Below are positions 12,601-24,000 of a stretch of 64,000 nucleotides of DNA, one piece after another. Numbering within the stretch: the first letter of the stretch is position 1; every line of letters begins with the position of its first letter. The notes beneath the pieces were generated by a model. The model had not been told where the DNA came from and ran no database searches. It saw nothing but the letters and a program-made list of their open reading frames with translations. Position numbers and translations under genes: made by a program. This DNA comes from Syngnathus acus (taxonomy: Eukaryota > Chordata > Actinopteri > Syngnathiformes > Syngnathidae): assembly GCF_901709675.1 (NCBI RefSeq), contig NC_051092.1, positions 1,614,491-1,678,490 of the forward strand, in the 5' to 3' direction.

Positions 12601-12629
12601 AATAATTGGGGTTTACTGATGATACAATC
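9601..12629. other. Intergenic, with candidate regulatory DNA
   Basis: No coding exon is supported. The stretch about 10790-10920 has the mixed composition of vertebrate conserved non-coding elements (TAAT-core words among GC-rich ones). A piece ending CCAATACTTTTGTC near 10430-10443 resembles the terminal sequence of common fish DNA transposons. At 11995-12017 ACACTTTTTTGATCAAAAAGTGT forms a near-palindrome. The frame following a possible acceptor at about 12363 (reading KLCYLFANRNLHFH onward) is not one I can assign. Confidence 0.35.
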
Positions 12630-12725
12630 GCGTGACATGTCCAAACTAAAAAGTATTGGATCTAAAATAGAGCCCTGGGGAACACCACGATCCATAACTA
12701 GTGGTCTAGGGGCGTGCAAACAGGG
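12630..12725 (-). mobile_element. LINE reverse-transcriptase fragment
   Basis: On the minus strand the frame reads RGVPQGSILDPILFSLDM. GVPQGSxLxPxLF is the conserved block of non-LTR retrotransposon reverse transcriptases just ahead of the catalytic YADD motif. The YADD motif and everything else are missing, and the usual G before P is D here, so this is a short dead fragment. It lies about 40 bp in front of the first surviving exon of the Ig receptor gene. Confidence 0.75.
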
Positions 12726-12768
12726 AGGCATAACATATCTTGTCGTTTCCCTGTGTGGTGTCTTATAG

Positions 12769-13993
12769 TGGTTAGCGGCCAATCCCAAGATGTCCACGCT
12801 AGGGCCGGGGACGCGGTCTCCCTGCCTTGCCGTTTGTCGCCCTGTTCTAGCGTAAGTTGGTTATACACTGGGAAAAGAAGGATCCCGATAACTAAAGTGC
12901 AAGACGGAAGGATCTCGGGAACTGAAGTGAAAGACGGCCGAGTGCCGATCATCTCGCCCGGAAGGACGCCTCAGCCTGAAGGATGACTGCTCGCTGCTCA
13001 TTGCGCCGGTGACGGAGGAGGACGCTGGTTACTATACATGCCAACAAGATGGACAATTCAGATACAACATTTGTCTGAGCGTAATGACAGGTGAGTCTCC
13101 TGATCCGACATCGTCATCACCTTGTCTCACTGGTTGCCTTCTTCCTTGCAGTGAAGCTGTCTCCTCTGGACTCTCATCGGATGCTAATTGTTGTTTGTTT
13201 ATTTATTATTTATTCATCACTCTTATTTTGTTTGTGCCTTCTTGTTTTTATTTTGCGTTGTTTACTTGTATGTTTATCGTGTACCGTGTCTCGTCACCGT
13301 GGGATAGGGGAAACGTAATTTCGATTTCTTTGTGTGTCTTGGCATGAAGGAATTGACAATAAAGCTGACTCTGACTCTGACATGAGTCTGAAGTGTTCCA
13401 TGCCCCAGTATTGCCAGTTTGGATCTCTCCACTGGATGGACGATCCAATCAAGGTGCTTTGCCTTGAGTGGAGCCAATGCAACAACGTTCACGAGCTGCT
13501 TCCCGTGTCCGGCGTGAGAAACTATACGTGCCAATTCGTGATCGGAGAGATTGTCATGGTCGAAGCCCAGTACACGGACGTATTCACCCAGCCGCCACCA
13601 GAGCGCAAAATGCTCTTCATCAACATCGTCAGGATGGTCGTCGCCCTCTTGATATTGCTCGTCATCCTTGTGGTTGTCATCCTCGTCAAAAGAAAGTCAA
13701 GAAGGGACGCACGCAGGCCAAGGTACAAACTCTTCATACCCTCGTGTGTATGAAGTCATGCATTCTGACGACTCGTCGTCGCTAATGTTCCCTTTGATTT
13801 TTTTCACAGATCGACAGAGTTGAGCTTTGAGCAGAGTCTAAATTTGTATTCTAAACGGGGCATATACCCAGCGCCGCTACAGCGGTCAACTTCTTCAATT
13901 CAGTCCAGAATATTCCATCCCAACTATTTTATGACAAGAACGAGGATCGCCCCCAGTTTGTCTCTTTGGACAAAAATTAAAGCTGATAAATGA
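12769..13993 (+). pseudogene. Broken two-Ig-domain transmembrane receptor gene
   Basis: Three exons are visible. Exon A (12769-13090) follows the acceptor TGTCTTATAG and encodes a V-type Ig domain: DAVSLPC, then VSWLY, then EEDAGYYTC, with both disulphide cysteines and the tryptophan. It ends at the donor GTGAGT. Exon B (13152-13722) has the acceptor TTCCTTGCAG and encodes a second Ig domain (SLKCSM to RNYTCQF). A hydrophobic segment of about 21 residues after NIVRM and a basic KRKSRR stop-transfer follow, ending at a GTACAA donor. Exon C (from 13810) adds a cytoplasmic tail of about 60 residues ending at TGA 13991-13993, with no clear ITIM. Introns are 61 and 87 bp. It resembles teleost immune-type Ig receptors, but I cannot name it. 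Two lesions break it. Exon A is 322 bp although a phase 1-1 exon should be a multiple of three, and the frame changes between DGRVPIISP and GRLSLKDDCSLLIAP. Exon B carries a 204-bp insertion with an in-frame TAA at 13316. No signal-peptide exon is found upstream. An assembly error could explain the frameshift, but not the insertion. Confidence 0.72.
13175..13378 (+). mobile_element. 204-bp retroelement 3' tail inserted in an Ig exon
   Basis: The insert splits the coding text between PLDS and DMSLKC. Removing it restores SPLDSDMSLKC in frame. It ends AATTGACAATAAAGC followed by GACTCT repeats, the type of 3' terminus I recall from common fish non-LTR retroposons, and GACTCT also sits at the left junction (13169-13174). 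The left end has no recognisable 5' structure, as expected of a 5'-truncated copy. It contains an in-frame stop at 13316-13318 and an AATAAA at 13357-13362. Confidence 0.7.
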
Positions 13994-16670
13994 TTTTGAA
14001 AGTTAAGCTAGTTATTATCGATCAATCTAAGCAATCTCTGATGGAAAGTCACCTTGATATGATTCTGACTATCAATCATTTTGAGCGCGCTCTTCGTCAT
14101 GGCTGGCAGTAACCATTAGCATCCCCGCGGCATTGTTTGGCCAAGACGACGGGGGCTGTTCCGCTGTGATTAACACAATGAAGAATCATATCCTCCTGTC
14201 CCGCGCTGTACTGTCTATTGTTTCCCATTTAGCTCGCTAATCTCCTCTGGATGCTCCGACTCTTCATTATAACCATTCCGAAAGCGTCTCAAATGTCACT
14301 CTGAAAGCGTTTGTGCACAAGCTAGCGCACTTGTGTGCGTTTGTGTCTTTAAGCCTTTTATTGCGAAAGAGATGTATCACAATACGGAAATCTACCATGA
14401 ATAATTAGCTAAGAGTGAGTCGATTGCTGAAGGTGTTTTTTTTTTTTTGTTTTTTGCTTCCCCCTAGCTTTAGCTTCTCTTTTTTTCGGGGCTTTTGTAA
14501 ACAGCACAGTGAATGTAGAAAAGACGATTGAACTAAAGGTTTCCTGACAGTTAGCCAGTTGCTCTCGTAGATTATTTTGTGATTTAAAACTTCCAGGTAA
14601 TTCAGAGTTCAAGCGGTGTACAATGGCTTATAGTACATCATTTTTTTTAAAATAATGTATTTATATAAAAATATTAGCAAATAAAATTGGATAGCATGTA
14701 TTCATCCTGTGTTGTACATTACAAGACAAGAAAAAAAACACCATTATGCCGCCACTCAACATTTTTCTGGTTCCTTCCCAACAAATGCAGAGAAGAAAGT
14801 TGCTCAACACCTGGTCTGAGATCAGGGAGCATCACATAGTTGCCCTCTGGTCTCTCACCGAGTGCATTTGGAAGCCAAAGCGCGGGCCTCCTAAAGGTTC
14901 TGTGCGGTTGGGAGACATATGGCTTCGTCTGGTGTTACGTAACCCTCAACCCTCACCATCTGCCCGGAGGCCCAGGTGTGCCGAGCATGTCAGCCTCATC
15001 CCGCGGATCTAGCGCCACAGGAGTTCTGTCATTCGTTGCTATTTAATAATTCCTTCCCTCGTTCCAATTACGGACACGCCTATGTACAAATAAGTCGTAT
15101 GAATAAAAGTGTAGCCTCCGGAAAAGCGTTAAGCTATAGCATTTGTTGACACGTGGGCCCAGCGCAGCGTGCAAGCTGGGAGTTATGGCCAAATAAATCA
15201 TAAATCATCTCACCTCGGTGACAGCTAAAGGTCTTCTCGGAGTACACGTCCTCTGTGGCCAGTCTGACTTTCCGTGATCGGGTAGCACGCATGCTAATAC
15301 GAGCTCTAACGAGCTAGCGTGGAGCAGCCAGGCGTCATTAAGGAAGTGAGAAAGGGAAGAGGAAGGAAAACTCAAGTCCCCAAAGCGTAACTTTGACCTT
15401 TGTATGAACATCACAGAGTTCAGCCCACAAAAAAACAAAACAAGAACTCTCTCGGCGCCCACGTGCCACCGAGGCTCATCGCCACCCCCCCCGAGGTGAT
15501 TTAGCCGGCAAATCATCTCGTCTCCTTGCCGTGGGTGGCTTCCCATCCCGGGCGCTGACAGCCTTGTAGTCAAAAGTGCAAAAGCTACAAAACCAACAAA
15601 TATATTTACCTTTACAAATATTGTGCAGCCAGCTAGGTGATGGAGCCTTTGGTAAATATTGAGTGTTGGGGTGTCCCAGCAGCGTGGTCTGCAGATTTCT
15701 CCGCGCAGTACAAAGATGAGCTCCCACGACGATGCTAGGAGAGATGGCTGCTGTTTGATCACCCATCAGGTGTCAGCCATGTTTCGCCTGTTAAAAACAC
15801 AGGAGAGGCTGCCGCTCTTGTTTGTGCCAAGCGCATCTCTTCAAAGAGCCTCAGAAGCTCTGTAGCTCCTCATTTAAATGGGAAAGTTTCTTTTGGCTGC
15901 TAGCAAGCAATGGTGGATCTCCTGTTGACATGGGATTTTTTTTCCTCCCCGATGTAAAAACACTTGTTTTCCTGCCTCTCAGTGAGAGGTGATTAATGAC
16001 CAATTTTGTGATGATATCAAAGAGGGAGCGTTAAGCTATCACGTGACATTTTACATTTGGACTCACTCCGATGCGTTTTACCGTAAACTCGCACTCGGCA
16101 GCTACTTCATCAAATTTAATTGCCGCGGCCGTACAAAATAAATAGAAAGTTTAAAAGGAAAAGTACAACAACAACAAAAAAAGGCAGAAAATGAAATGTA
16201 CGTTCCGGCATGTCGTTATATGGTAAACGTTAGCGGCTGTACCGGCGCGCTCTGTATCACTTCCCTCCATATGAAAAATAGTTTGCTATTTTGGAACCCC
16301 CTGGCAGCCATAGTGGATCACCACGGACCCAGAGCTCATTTATCTTTTGTCAGAGATGAAGCCAAACTAACGCCATCTCCTGAAGCAGCTAAAGAATGAG
16401 GAGGGACATAGGGAGGGTAAAAATAAACTCGCAGCCCAGGTAGCTACACAAAGAAGTCAGTCCACAAGTAATGGAGCTGCTTTGGAAAGTGAAACTCTAT
16501 TCGGAAGTGTCTGATTGCTTGCGTTTTACTTTTCGCCAGGTGACTTTCCTGAGGTTGCGGATTTGGCTGTGAGCTAGCTCGATCCGCTTTGAATGTAGTT
16601 TGTGCTTCAAATGTCGTCGAGTAGAAACGCAAACTTTACTGAGCTGCATTCATTTTCGTACATCTTAAAC
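13994..16670. other. Intergenic, possible regulatory stretches
   Basis: No coding exon is supported. The interval 14080-14300 and the interval 15620-15880 read like conserved non-coding DNA: few homopolymers and several CATTA, TAAT and GATCACCC words. I cannot test conservation. Long open frames near 15205-15766 on the minus strand have no family resemblance. Confidence 0.35.
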
Positions 16671-16996
16671 CAGGGGTGTCAAACTCTTTTTTTTGACGGG
16701 CCGCATTGTAGTCATAGCTTTTTTCGGAGGGCCATTCTGACTGTCAACTCAAATAAATGTATGAGCTCCTCATATTATATACAGTAAAAGCTACAAAACA
16801 AACTGACAAATAACTCGTTTTCAAATCGGACGAGTAAAAACTGGTCAAATATTAAAAAAAAAAAAGATATTAAAAGTGAAGACAATTTGCAATTCTAGTC
16901 ATGACATGAATTTGATGCACAATTTGTCTTCGCGGGCCCCATAAAATGATGTGGCGGGCCGTATCTGGCCCCCGGGCCTTGAGTTTGACACCAGTG
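16671..16996 (+). mobile_element. hAT-family MITE, copy 1
   Basis: The element opens CAGGGGTGTCAAACTC and closes GAGTTTGACACCAGTG, near-perfect inverted termini. It is flanked by TCTTAAAC and TCTTACCC (6 of 8 identical), an 8-bp target duplication as hAT elements make. The 326-bp body carries GGGCCGCATTGTAG near one end and CGCGGGCCCC near the other, with no transposase. The copy at 28412-28744 is the same element in reverse orientation, roughly 90% or more identical by eye. Confidence 0.85.
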
Positions 16997-17095
16997 TCTT
17001 ACCCTCGCCAAAGTTTTTTTCTTTTAACTTAAATATTTTAGTTACTTTTGGCTGAACTCCCAACTGGGCAGTATGATATATCTGTGACATACAGT

Positions 17096-17109
17096 GTTGC
17101 CATGGTTAC
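17096..17109. promoter_or_regulatory. RFX X-box-like site
   Basis: GTTGCCATGGTTAC is close to the palindromic X-box bound by RFX factors (GTNRCC, 0-3 bases, RGYAAC); one position of the second half-site differs. A single motif in 64 kb is weak evidence. Confidence 0.3.
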
Positions 17110-18545
17110 CTTGAAATAATTTAACCTAATTTGAGATGAAAATGAAGATTAGCGGACAGGTGACAGTCTACGAAAAAATTCAAATAATTCTTTATTTTGG
17201 ACGTGTTGAACATACATCTGATAACATAAGAAAAAGCGAATTAAAGTTTGTAGAACATACAGGGAGTTTATTTAACTGCTAATTTAATACTTGGTCACAT
17301 TTATTGGGCACGCAGACAGAATTTTCATATCTTCCTCATTTGTGCCCATTTCCTCACTTGGCAGTAAATCATCAATCTCCCTCAGACCGGGTTAGAGAAA
17401 ACACACCTGTGCAACACTGACAGAAAAAAAAAAAAAAAAAAACTGTTTACACGCTCAGAGTAACCTGGCTATCGGCCACGCTCGGCTCCAAATCGTACTT
17501 GCCTATTTCTGTTTTTCCGCAAACCTTTGATAGCCTGTGAACGTACAGCCCTGTTACCATGAATAAGCCAGTTAAAATAATATTCCTTTACACCTGCGCT
17601 GCCCCAGATAGAACGGTCTGCCAAAAAAAAAAAAGACACAGCCGCCAGCATCAGCTTCCCTCTTTGACTCAGCTCGACTAGATTTATTCTATTACAGTGG
17701 AAAGAAATTATAATCCTTTTGGTAATAGCAAAAAAACAAAATCCTCCCTGCATGCACGGCGCATCCGTGTTCCCTTAAGTGATTGCACTTTAGAGGTGAA
17801 CCACTTTTACTGACATTTATAGTTTGGCTATAAATGAGTGAAAGAGAAACCATTCTGAGAATTTAAAATGAGACTATTAACTATCAAACCAGCACTGAAT
17901 GAACTGAATTCAAAACTCAAAAAGTAACGAAAACGGTATGATTAGTAGTCTTGTATCTTTTTGCTTTGGCAGCCATTTTGTGTCCAAACTAAATGAGCCA
18001 TTTATTGCATGTGCCACAGTTTTGACAGTGCTCAGGTATATCTCCCTGCATGGTGCAAGCTGATAGTGAAGCGGACTGGTGTGAAACACTGCATGACTAT
18101 CCCAATATGTCCGTCTCTCGTCTTTGAAATTTAAATGCAAGCGGAGCAGCGCCACCATCCACCATGACTAAACATGGCCCGTGGTGTGATTGCCTCTCTA
18201 TGCCTGATGTGGTTGGATGATGGCACATCCCTTTGTCTGCTGATATAGACCCAGATGAGCTGTCAGCCTCCAAATAGCTTTAAATAAGAAAGACAAGATT
18301 GGCATAAGGGAACGTAATGGATGCGCCGGATGCCGCGACACCTTCTCTCGGGAGGGAAGACGGCTTGTTTGTGCCTTCCAGAGAGAGGGCGAGAAAGAAA
18401 TTTTATAAACTTGTAATCACAAAGTATACATCAATAATACATTGCAAAAAATGGACCTACAGTCATTGGTTCATGTAGGCGTACAATACAGGATGGGAGA
18501 GGATTCATCATTGTCTTTGAAAAATGTTTTAAATGCAATGGTGTG

Positions 18546-18559
18546 CTGCCATCTAGTGA
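18546..18559 (-). promoter_or_regulatory. CTCF-like motif
   Basis: On the minus strand TCACTAGATGGCAG matches CCASYAGRKGGCRS at 13 of 14 positions, differing only in the first base. It could be an insulator or loop anchor in the rora flank. Confidence 0.35.
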
Positions 18560-20113
18560 CCAAAGGTGCAATTACATCAAAAATGACTAACAAAATTGAG
18601 TTATAAAATACCACAAATCTGGAATCTGTGATTGAGAAAGGTTTATTATCATTGTCGTATAACGCTATCCTTCAAATTCCAACTTTTGTACATTTTAGTG
18701 TACATATTTACATGCATTTACATTTACATTTATTTCTTAAAAATGCTCCAAACATTTAACTGAAGATCTGATAAATAATTCGATGGTACTGAACTTTGAG
18801 CAAAATTGGACTCCTACCATATCTATATTTCTGAAAGTGCATGAACATAGCAAGCGCCTCTCTCCAGCGTCTTGCTAATTATAAAAGTGCTGAAACAGAC
18901 TGTCTGCATTGTTTAACGTTCCATTGTCAAGGAAACGCATTATCCTTTTCTCACCGTAAAAATATTCCATCACATCTGCACTGAGCACTCCACTTTGATC
19001 TCAACACGTCTTTTTAATCAAGTTCCCAAAAAGACGTTCTGATTGTTACAGATCCTGCAAAGACAGCACTGGGAGACATATGCTAAGTTTATCTTCAGCA
19101 AATAGATCAGTGCCTTCACATTTCTGCCCTATAATGGTCTTCGCTCCTCTCGCACAGGGGCCCATTTGGCATTATTTGCTGCCGGGCATGACTTGTTAAT
19201 AGAATGGGAATTCCAATTTGACTCTGGCGCTTAGCAGCCTTAATTTGAAGACATGCTAGTCTCCAACCTTGGTAGACGAGAGGCGGTAATTTGAGCAGAC
19301 CCCCATCGCCACGTTCCCTCAGGAATGCTGCATCAAGTATATTTCGTGGTTCATTCTGTGTAGAATTGAACCCGGCAAGGACTGTACTTCTTTGTTATTG
19401 TCTTGTTATATTCAGTTTTATTTGATTTTATGGATGGTTTGCTTGTTGCCGCTGACGTTCATGATCAGCTTGAGACTGCTGAAGGACACTTAGAAATCAC
19501 AAACGATCACTTCATTGTCATTCATTCAAATAGATTTAGAACGAAGCAAGAATATCAATAATAAAACAGAAGCTGGGAGGCAACAGACTCCAAGAGGCTG
19601 CTAATTGACTATATAATTATCCGAACATGAAGGGAGGCAAAATGGTTCATCAGAGCACTAACAAGCATGTGACCAGTAGCCTTGAGAACCTCTTTAAGGA
19701 ATCATTCACCCTGGAAATGAGAACTCCCCCACATGGTGCAAGTATGGTACCCAAGAGAGAATTCTATACATCATTAAAAAAAAAAACTGAAAAAGCGGTG
19801 AGAGTTGCTACAACTGCTGTATTTTTCCACCCCTATTTCGTTGCCACTTATCACGACAATGTGATTTCAGCTAGTCAACATACATGTAAATAACCCGACA
19901 TGATTGGCCGATCAGACAAACGGCGGTAAATTAGTGGGCGAGATGAAGAGAAAGATGGCTGCCCGGTCTGCTGGCACTCAGACCCAGCAGTGGCTGCCTA
20001 ATGAGCCTCTTTTACCCCAGAGAGCTAGCTCACCCCACTCACTCCCCGAGCCTGTCATAGACACGGATGAAGGATGGCAACCGCTCCATCGCAATGTGTT
20101 GCACAATGCAGGG

Positions 20114-20175
20114 GACTTGATCAAAATGCAATTGTTTTTTTTCTCAAGGATTTGATCAAAATGCAATTCTTTTTT
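20114..20175 (+). repeat. Tandem duplication, 35-bp period
   Basis: A 27-bp word containing TTGATCAAAATGCAATT occurs at 20114-20140 and again at 20149-20175 with two mismatches. Each copy runs into a T-tract, giving two head-to-tail copies of a roughly 35-bp unit. Confidence 0.8.
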
Positions 20176-21000
20176 CGGGGCAGTTTGCCCGCAAAGTGTG
20201 TCAAACCACTTTTTTTTTTGCTCAGTGAGAAAAGCTCCCCAGATAGTTGTAAATCCCGATCAAAAGATCCGTGGTAAAGTGAACGTGAGTGAGTTGTAAT
20301 GTTAAGTGCTTTCTCCCCGGTGCCTAATGGTCAAGGCCCGTCCGTCCGTCTCTACTGGGTAAATGTTTACCCTACAATAAGAAAAGAGGTTGACCGCAAA
20401 CGGTGCGAGTGCTCGGCCAACGCCGCTAGAGAGGATAATGAGTAGCTATCTGCATGTCTGCCTCCACGCTCGGAGAAGCTTATTAGAGACTCTGTGATGG
20501 GCTGAATGTAATCGCTCTTGTGCCTCACTGGTCTTACGATTGTAAAAAGAAAAAAAATGGTCGCTTTGCTTCTTTGCAAATTTTGAGAAGACATGGTGAA
20601 GTATTCATTTTTATTTCTTCATTCTTCATCAGATAGGCGTAAGGTGATTACTTCATATTTTATAATTTTTTTACGACTTTACTACATTGCAGTTCGAATT
20701 CAATCCAAAGTTAGTACCGTATAAATTGACGAAGGCTCGCTTTTGTGCAAAAGTTGCCAACTTACCCCGTTTTGAGACATATCAGGGTACCTTGATTTAA
20801 TTTTTCTTAATGAATACACTTTCAGTTAAAAAAAAAAAAAAAAGAAATCAAGCAGTTTCTTTCGCCATTTTTAGGGTCTGGCTGTCTTTCTAGTTCAAAA
20901 ATGGGAGTGAGAATCAGCAATGAAAATATTGGAACAATCTATTCAAACACCTCGTGGATGAGACTGGAGGCCAATGAAGAGATGGCGGCGAATGGCAGGC

Positions 21001-24000
21001 GCCTCTTTTTGCCCTCTCTTTTTTTTTTTTTTTGTCATAAGCTGCCAAACTGGCTTTGATTTGCTGAGGGACTTATTGATAATTAATCACATCATCTGTT
21101 TCCCCCTCTTTTGCACAAGCCAAAAGTGACAAATTGTGGCCTGGGTGGATCTTATAAGAAGTGAAATTCCAAGGCATCTCATCATTTGCTTCCGTTAAAG
21201 CCACGAGCGTGGACGCAGGTTTCATCCGCATTTGAATCACTTCTGGGCTCCAACGTTTGCCTGCTTCACACAAACACACTTCCCGCATAGCTCCAGAGTA
21301 ACGCGGACCACTAGCACATGCTCGTATATGGAACATATTTTTAGCTCAATAATTCATAATCTTGGAGGGATGTTGAATAATTGAAGTGAACTTGAAGGCC
21401 TTTCAGCTCAGCTCAGCAGAGCTTTGCATGTAGCTGATGGATCCGTGGGATTCCATGCACATTACAAGGGGGAGAGGGGAAATATAGTGCTAAGCTGTGT
21501 TTTCTGTTTTCACCGCACATTCATTGATCAATTATTCAACGGAGCCCCCCCCTCGCAGTGTGACCCTTGATTCTCAGCAAAGACCCGGGTCCTCTCAGCT
21601 AAAGTCGGGGTCTGGGACATCTTCATCTGCTGCAAATATGACACTTGGTGTCAGTTCGTGGGAACAAATGGAGGCTCTTTAGGTTCTTCTCCCTAATCTG
21701 TGGGGAGACGGGGGAAAGAAGGAAGGTTTGCTTTTATACAGCTGGGGGGTCCCTGTTGCCTGAGTGTGGCTTTATCACGCTGGGCCTTCTTCTCATGAGT
21801 GCTTCTTAATCAAAGGCAAATCCAGCCTTGGAGCCAACATGGCTGCCAGCTTCTAATTAACACAAAAGAAAGGCGCAAAGTCCTTAAACTGCCTCAATCA
21901 CTGCATCTTAATAGCCTGGTGTTCCCTAGATATCGTTGTTTTTATTTTTTTTATTTTAGGCCGACTACATTTGTGAGAACCTCCATGCATACGATTGAGT
22001 TTATAACCTTCAACGATGTCCACCTGATCACACCTGAACTACACGGCGGTAAACCAAGCAAAAGTGGTCTGAAGTGGAAACATGTTTCTAGACGATGCTC
22101 CAAACTACATTTGCTGAGGTTTTTCGTGCAACTGTGCAAATCTATTTTTCCTCCCCCCCATTCCCCAACCTTATTTCATGCCCTGTTGAAAGTTGAGCGG
22201 CGGCTCAGAGCATCCTCACTTCTTAAGTTTCGAGAAGTACAGAAAAAAGAACCAACTTGTTTATGTAGAATCGGTCTTACGGGATTGCGTCTCCGTTGTT
22301 AAAAATAAAAAAAAACCTGTACCTATCGAGATCCACGCTGCATCGGAATAGCCCGACGTTTAGAGGTCAAGCTGAGCTTTGTCTGCTATGATTTATGATC
22401 CGCCCGCTCACCTACAGCTGTAAGGGAGAATACATGTCATATAACACGGCGTTTGTTGGAAAAACACAGTTTGATACCCCTTTGATAGATGGATTTGAAG
22501 GTACCCCGGCTTTCTGACATCAACCAAGCGTACTTTCGACAGAGGCGTTTAATCTTCATCCTGACTGCTCGACTCCTCACGTCCCCTGAGCTCCTTGTTT
22601 TCCTCTATTGATTAAAATCTGCCCTCTCCACCTTCCCGGTGTAAGAACTCCTTCAAAGAAGGCTCAGTGGGATTATATCACTAAGAGAAACTTAGCCTCG
22701 TCTTTGTTCCGCCCGTTACGCTACCTCGTTTCCGCGTAGCCGTGTTGCCGAGGAGGAAAAACACGATAATGAACAGGCGGCGTCGTTCATCACCACGCTA
22801 CAAGCCGTTGCGTATTTGAGCGGCAAAATGAGACATACCCAAGTGACCTTCCCACAGTCGCCTGATTCCGCTTCGACCTCGTCCAGCTCGGGGTCTGCGC
22901 GCCGTAAATGAAATGGGGATTGAAACAAGGGATTAGTTTGGAAATGAGCCCCCCGTCCTATCTTTAAACACGGACCGGCTGAAGAGCGGCTAGCTTACTT
23001 CTTATCTACGCTTCATTGTTGCTGGGAAATCATTTGAACGGGCGCATTGGCAGGCCCGGTGTTGGTGGGGATGTTCTACAAAGGTATGACGGCAACAAGC
23101 ACTTAATTTGCGATTAGGGCTTTATTCAAAGGTATGTTTATTCTCCCGGGAATTCATTAGATCCAGAAGCCGCTTCATTTCTTCCTCCTTTTTCCTGCGA
23201 CGTATTCCCCCAGTGAGGTGATTTAACGCTAGTCTCTGGGTGATAAAAGCTGAGGAGCATGACCGCAAATACAGTGAATACATTAGCTTCGTTTGCTCGC
23301 AAACACAAGGAAGGTTATTCTATCATGCAAATGAGGCGGCGCAGCGATACATTTCTCCCGTGTCTCATTCCGCAGACGTCAAATTATTTTTCGCTTCGGT
23401 GCCAAGTGACTTACCTGTAGTCATTTAATGCCGCCGTTGGAAAAAAATACATCTTGTGTAATGTTGATGTTGTGCAAGTGGGAACTTTTCCACGAGGATT
23501 TACATAAAGCACGGGTGAGAGTAAATTAAAGCTAATTCATCAACATGTGTCTCAGTGGCAGGCAAAAAAAAAATCCAGAAAATGTTTCTTATTGCATATT
23601 TTTTTGCAGTAAAGGTTTGAGCGACCTCTCATGGGCGATGATCTATGCAACGTGTCCCTTTTCTTAGTTGGACATTCTCCGAACAATTTCAACTGAATTA
23701 ACTTAGCATCTGCGCGGTATGAGATGCTAGCTATTAGGGAATGACGCGTATGTTGTGAAGCCAATGTTACCAGACGGCTTTGAGCTGAGCCACGCTGCGC
23801 CATCTGTAGAAGCCAAGGAGACAACTGTTGCTCATTAAATTAGCCGCTTCCGTCGTCTTTATGCATCAGAGTAAGACCAGGGAACTTGAAGGCCCCCCCC
23901 TGATCAAGCACTTCCCTTTGCTAATATAGACACAAACTCAAGTAGGTCAAACACCAGGTATAAATCTTTCTTGGCACGCTGCTGTGACGTTTGCCAGGTA

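Larger units (their letters stand above)
16997..21000. other. Intergenic, candidate regulatory DNA near 19.1-19.3 kb
   Basis: No coding exon is supported. The interval about 19060-19340 has the even composition of a conserved non-coding element, with GGCATTATTTGC, TTGTTAATAGAATGG and CCTTAATTTGAAG words. Other contents are an X-box-like site (17096), a CTCF-like site (18546) and a tandem duplication (20114), listed separately. Poly(A) runs occur near 17426 and 20830. Confidence 0.35.

Noticed and set aside
15205-15762. 185-codon minus-strand frame
   Set aside because: No family resemblance, no splice context and no repeated motif; a second frame overlaps it. Read as chance openness in GC-richer DNA.
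21799-22302. 167-codon plus-strand frame
   Set aside because: Composition is irregular, it crosses T-runs, and no domain or splice signal supports it.
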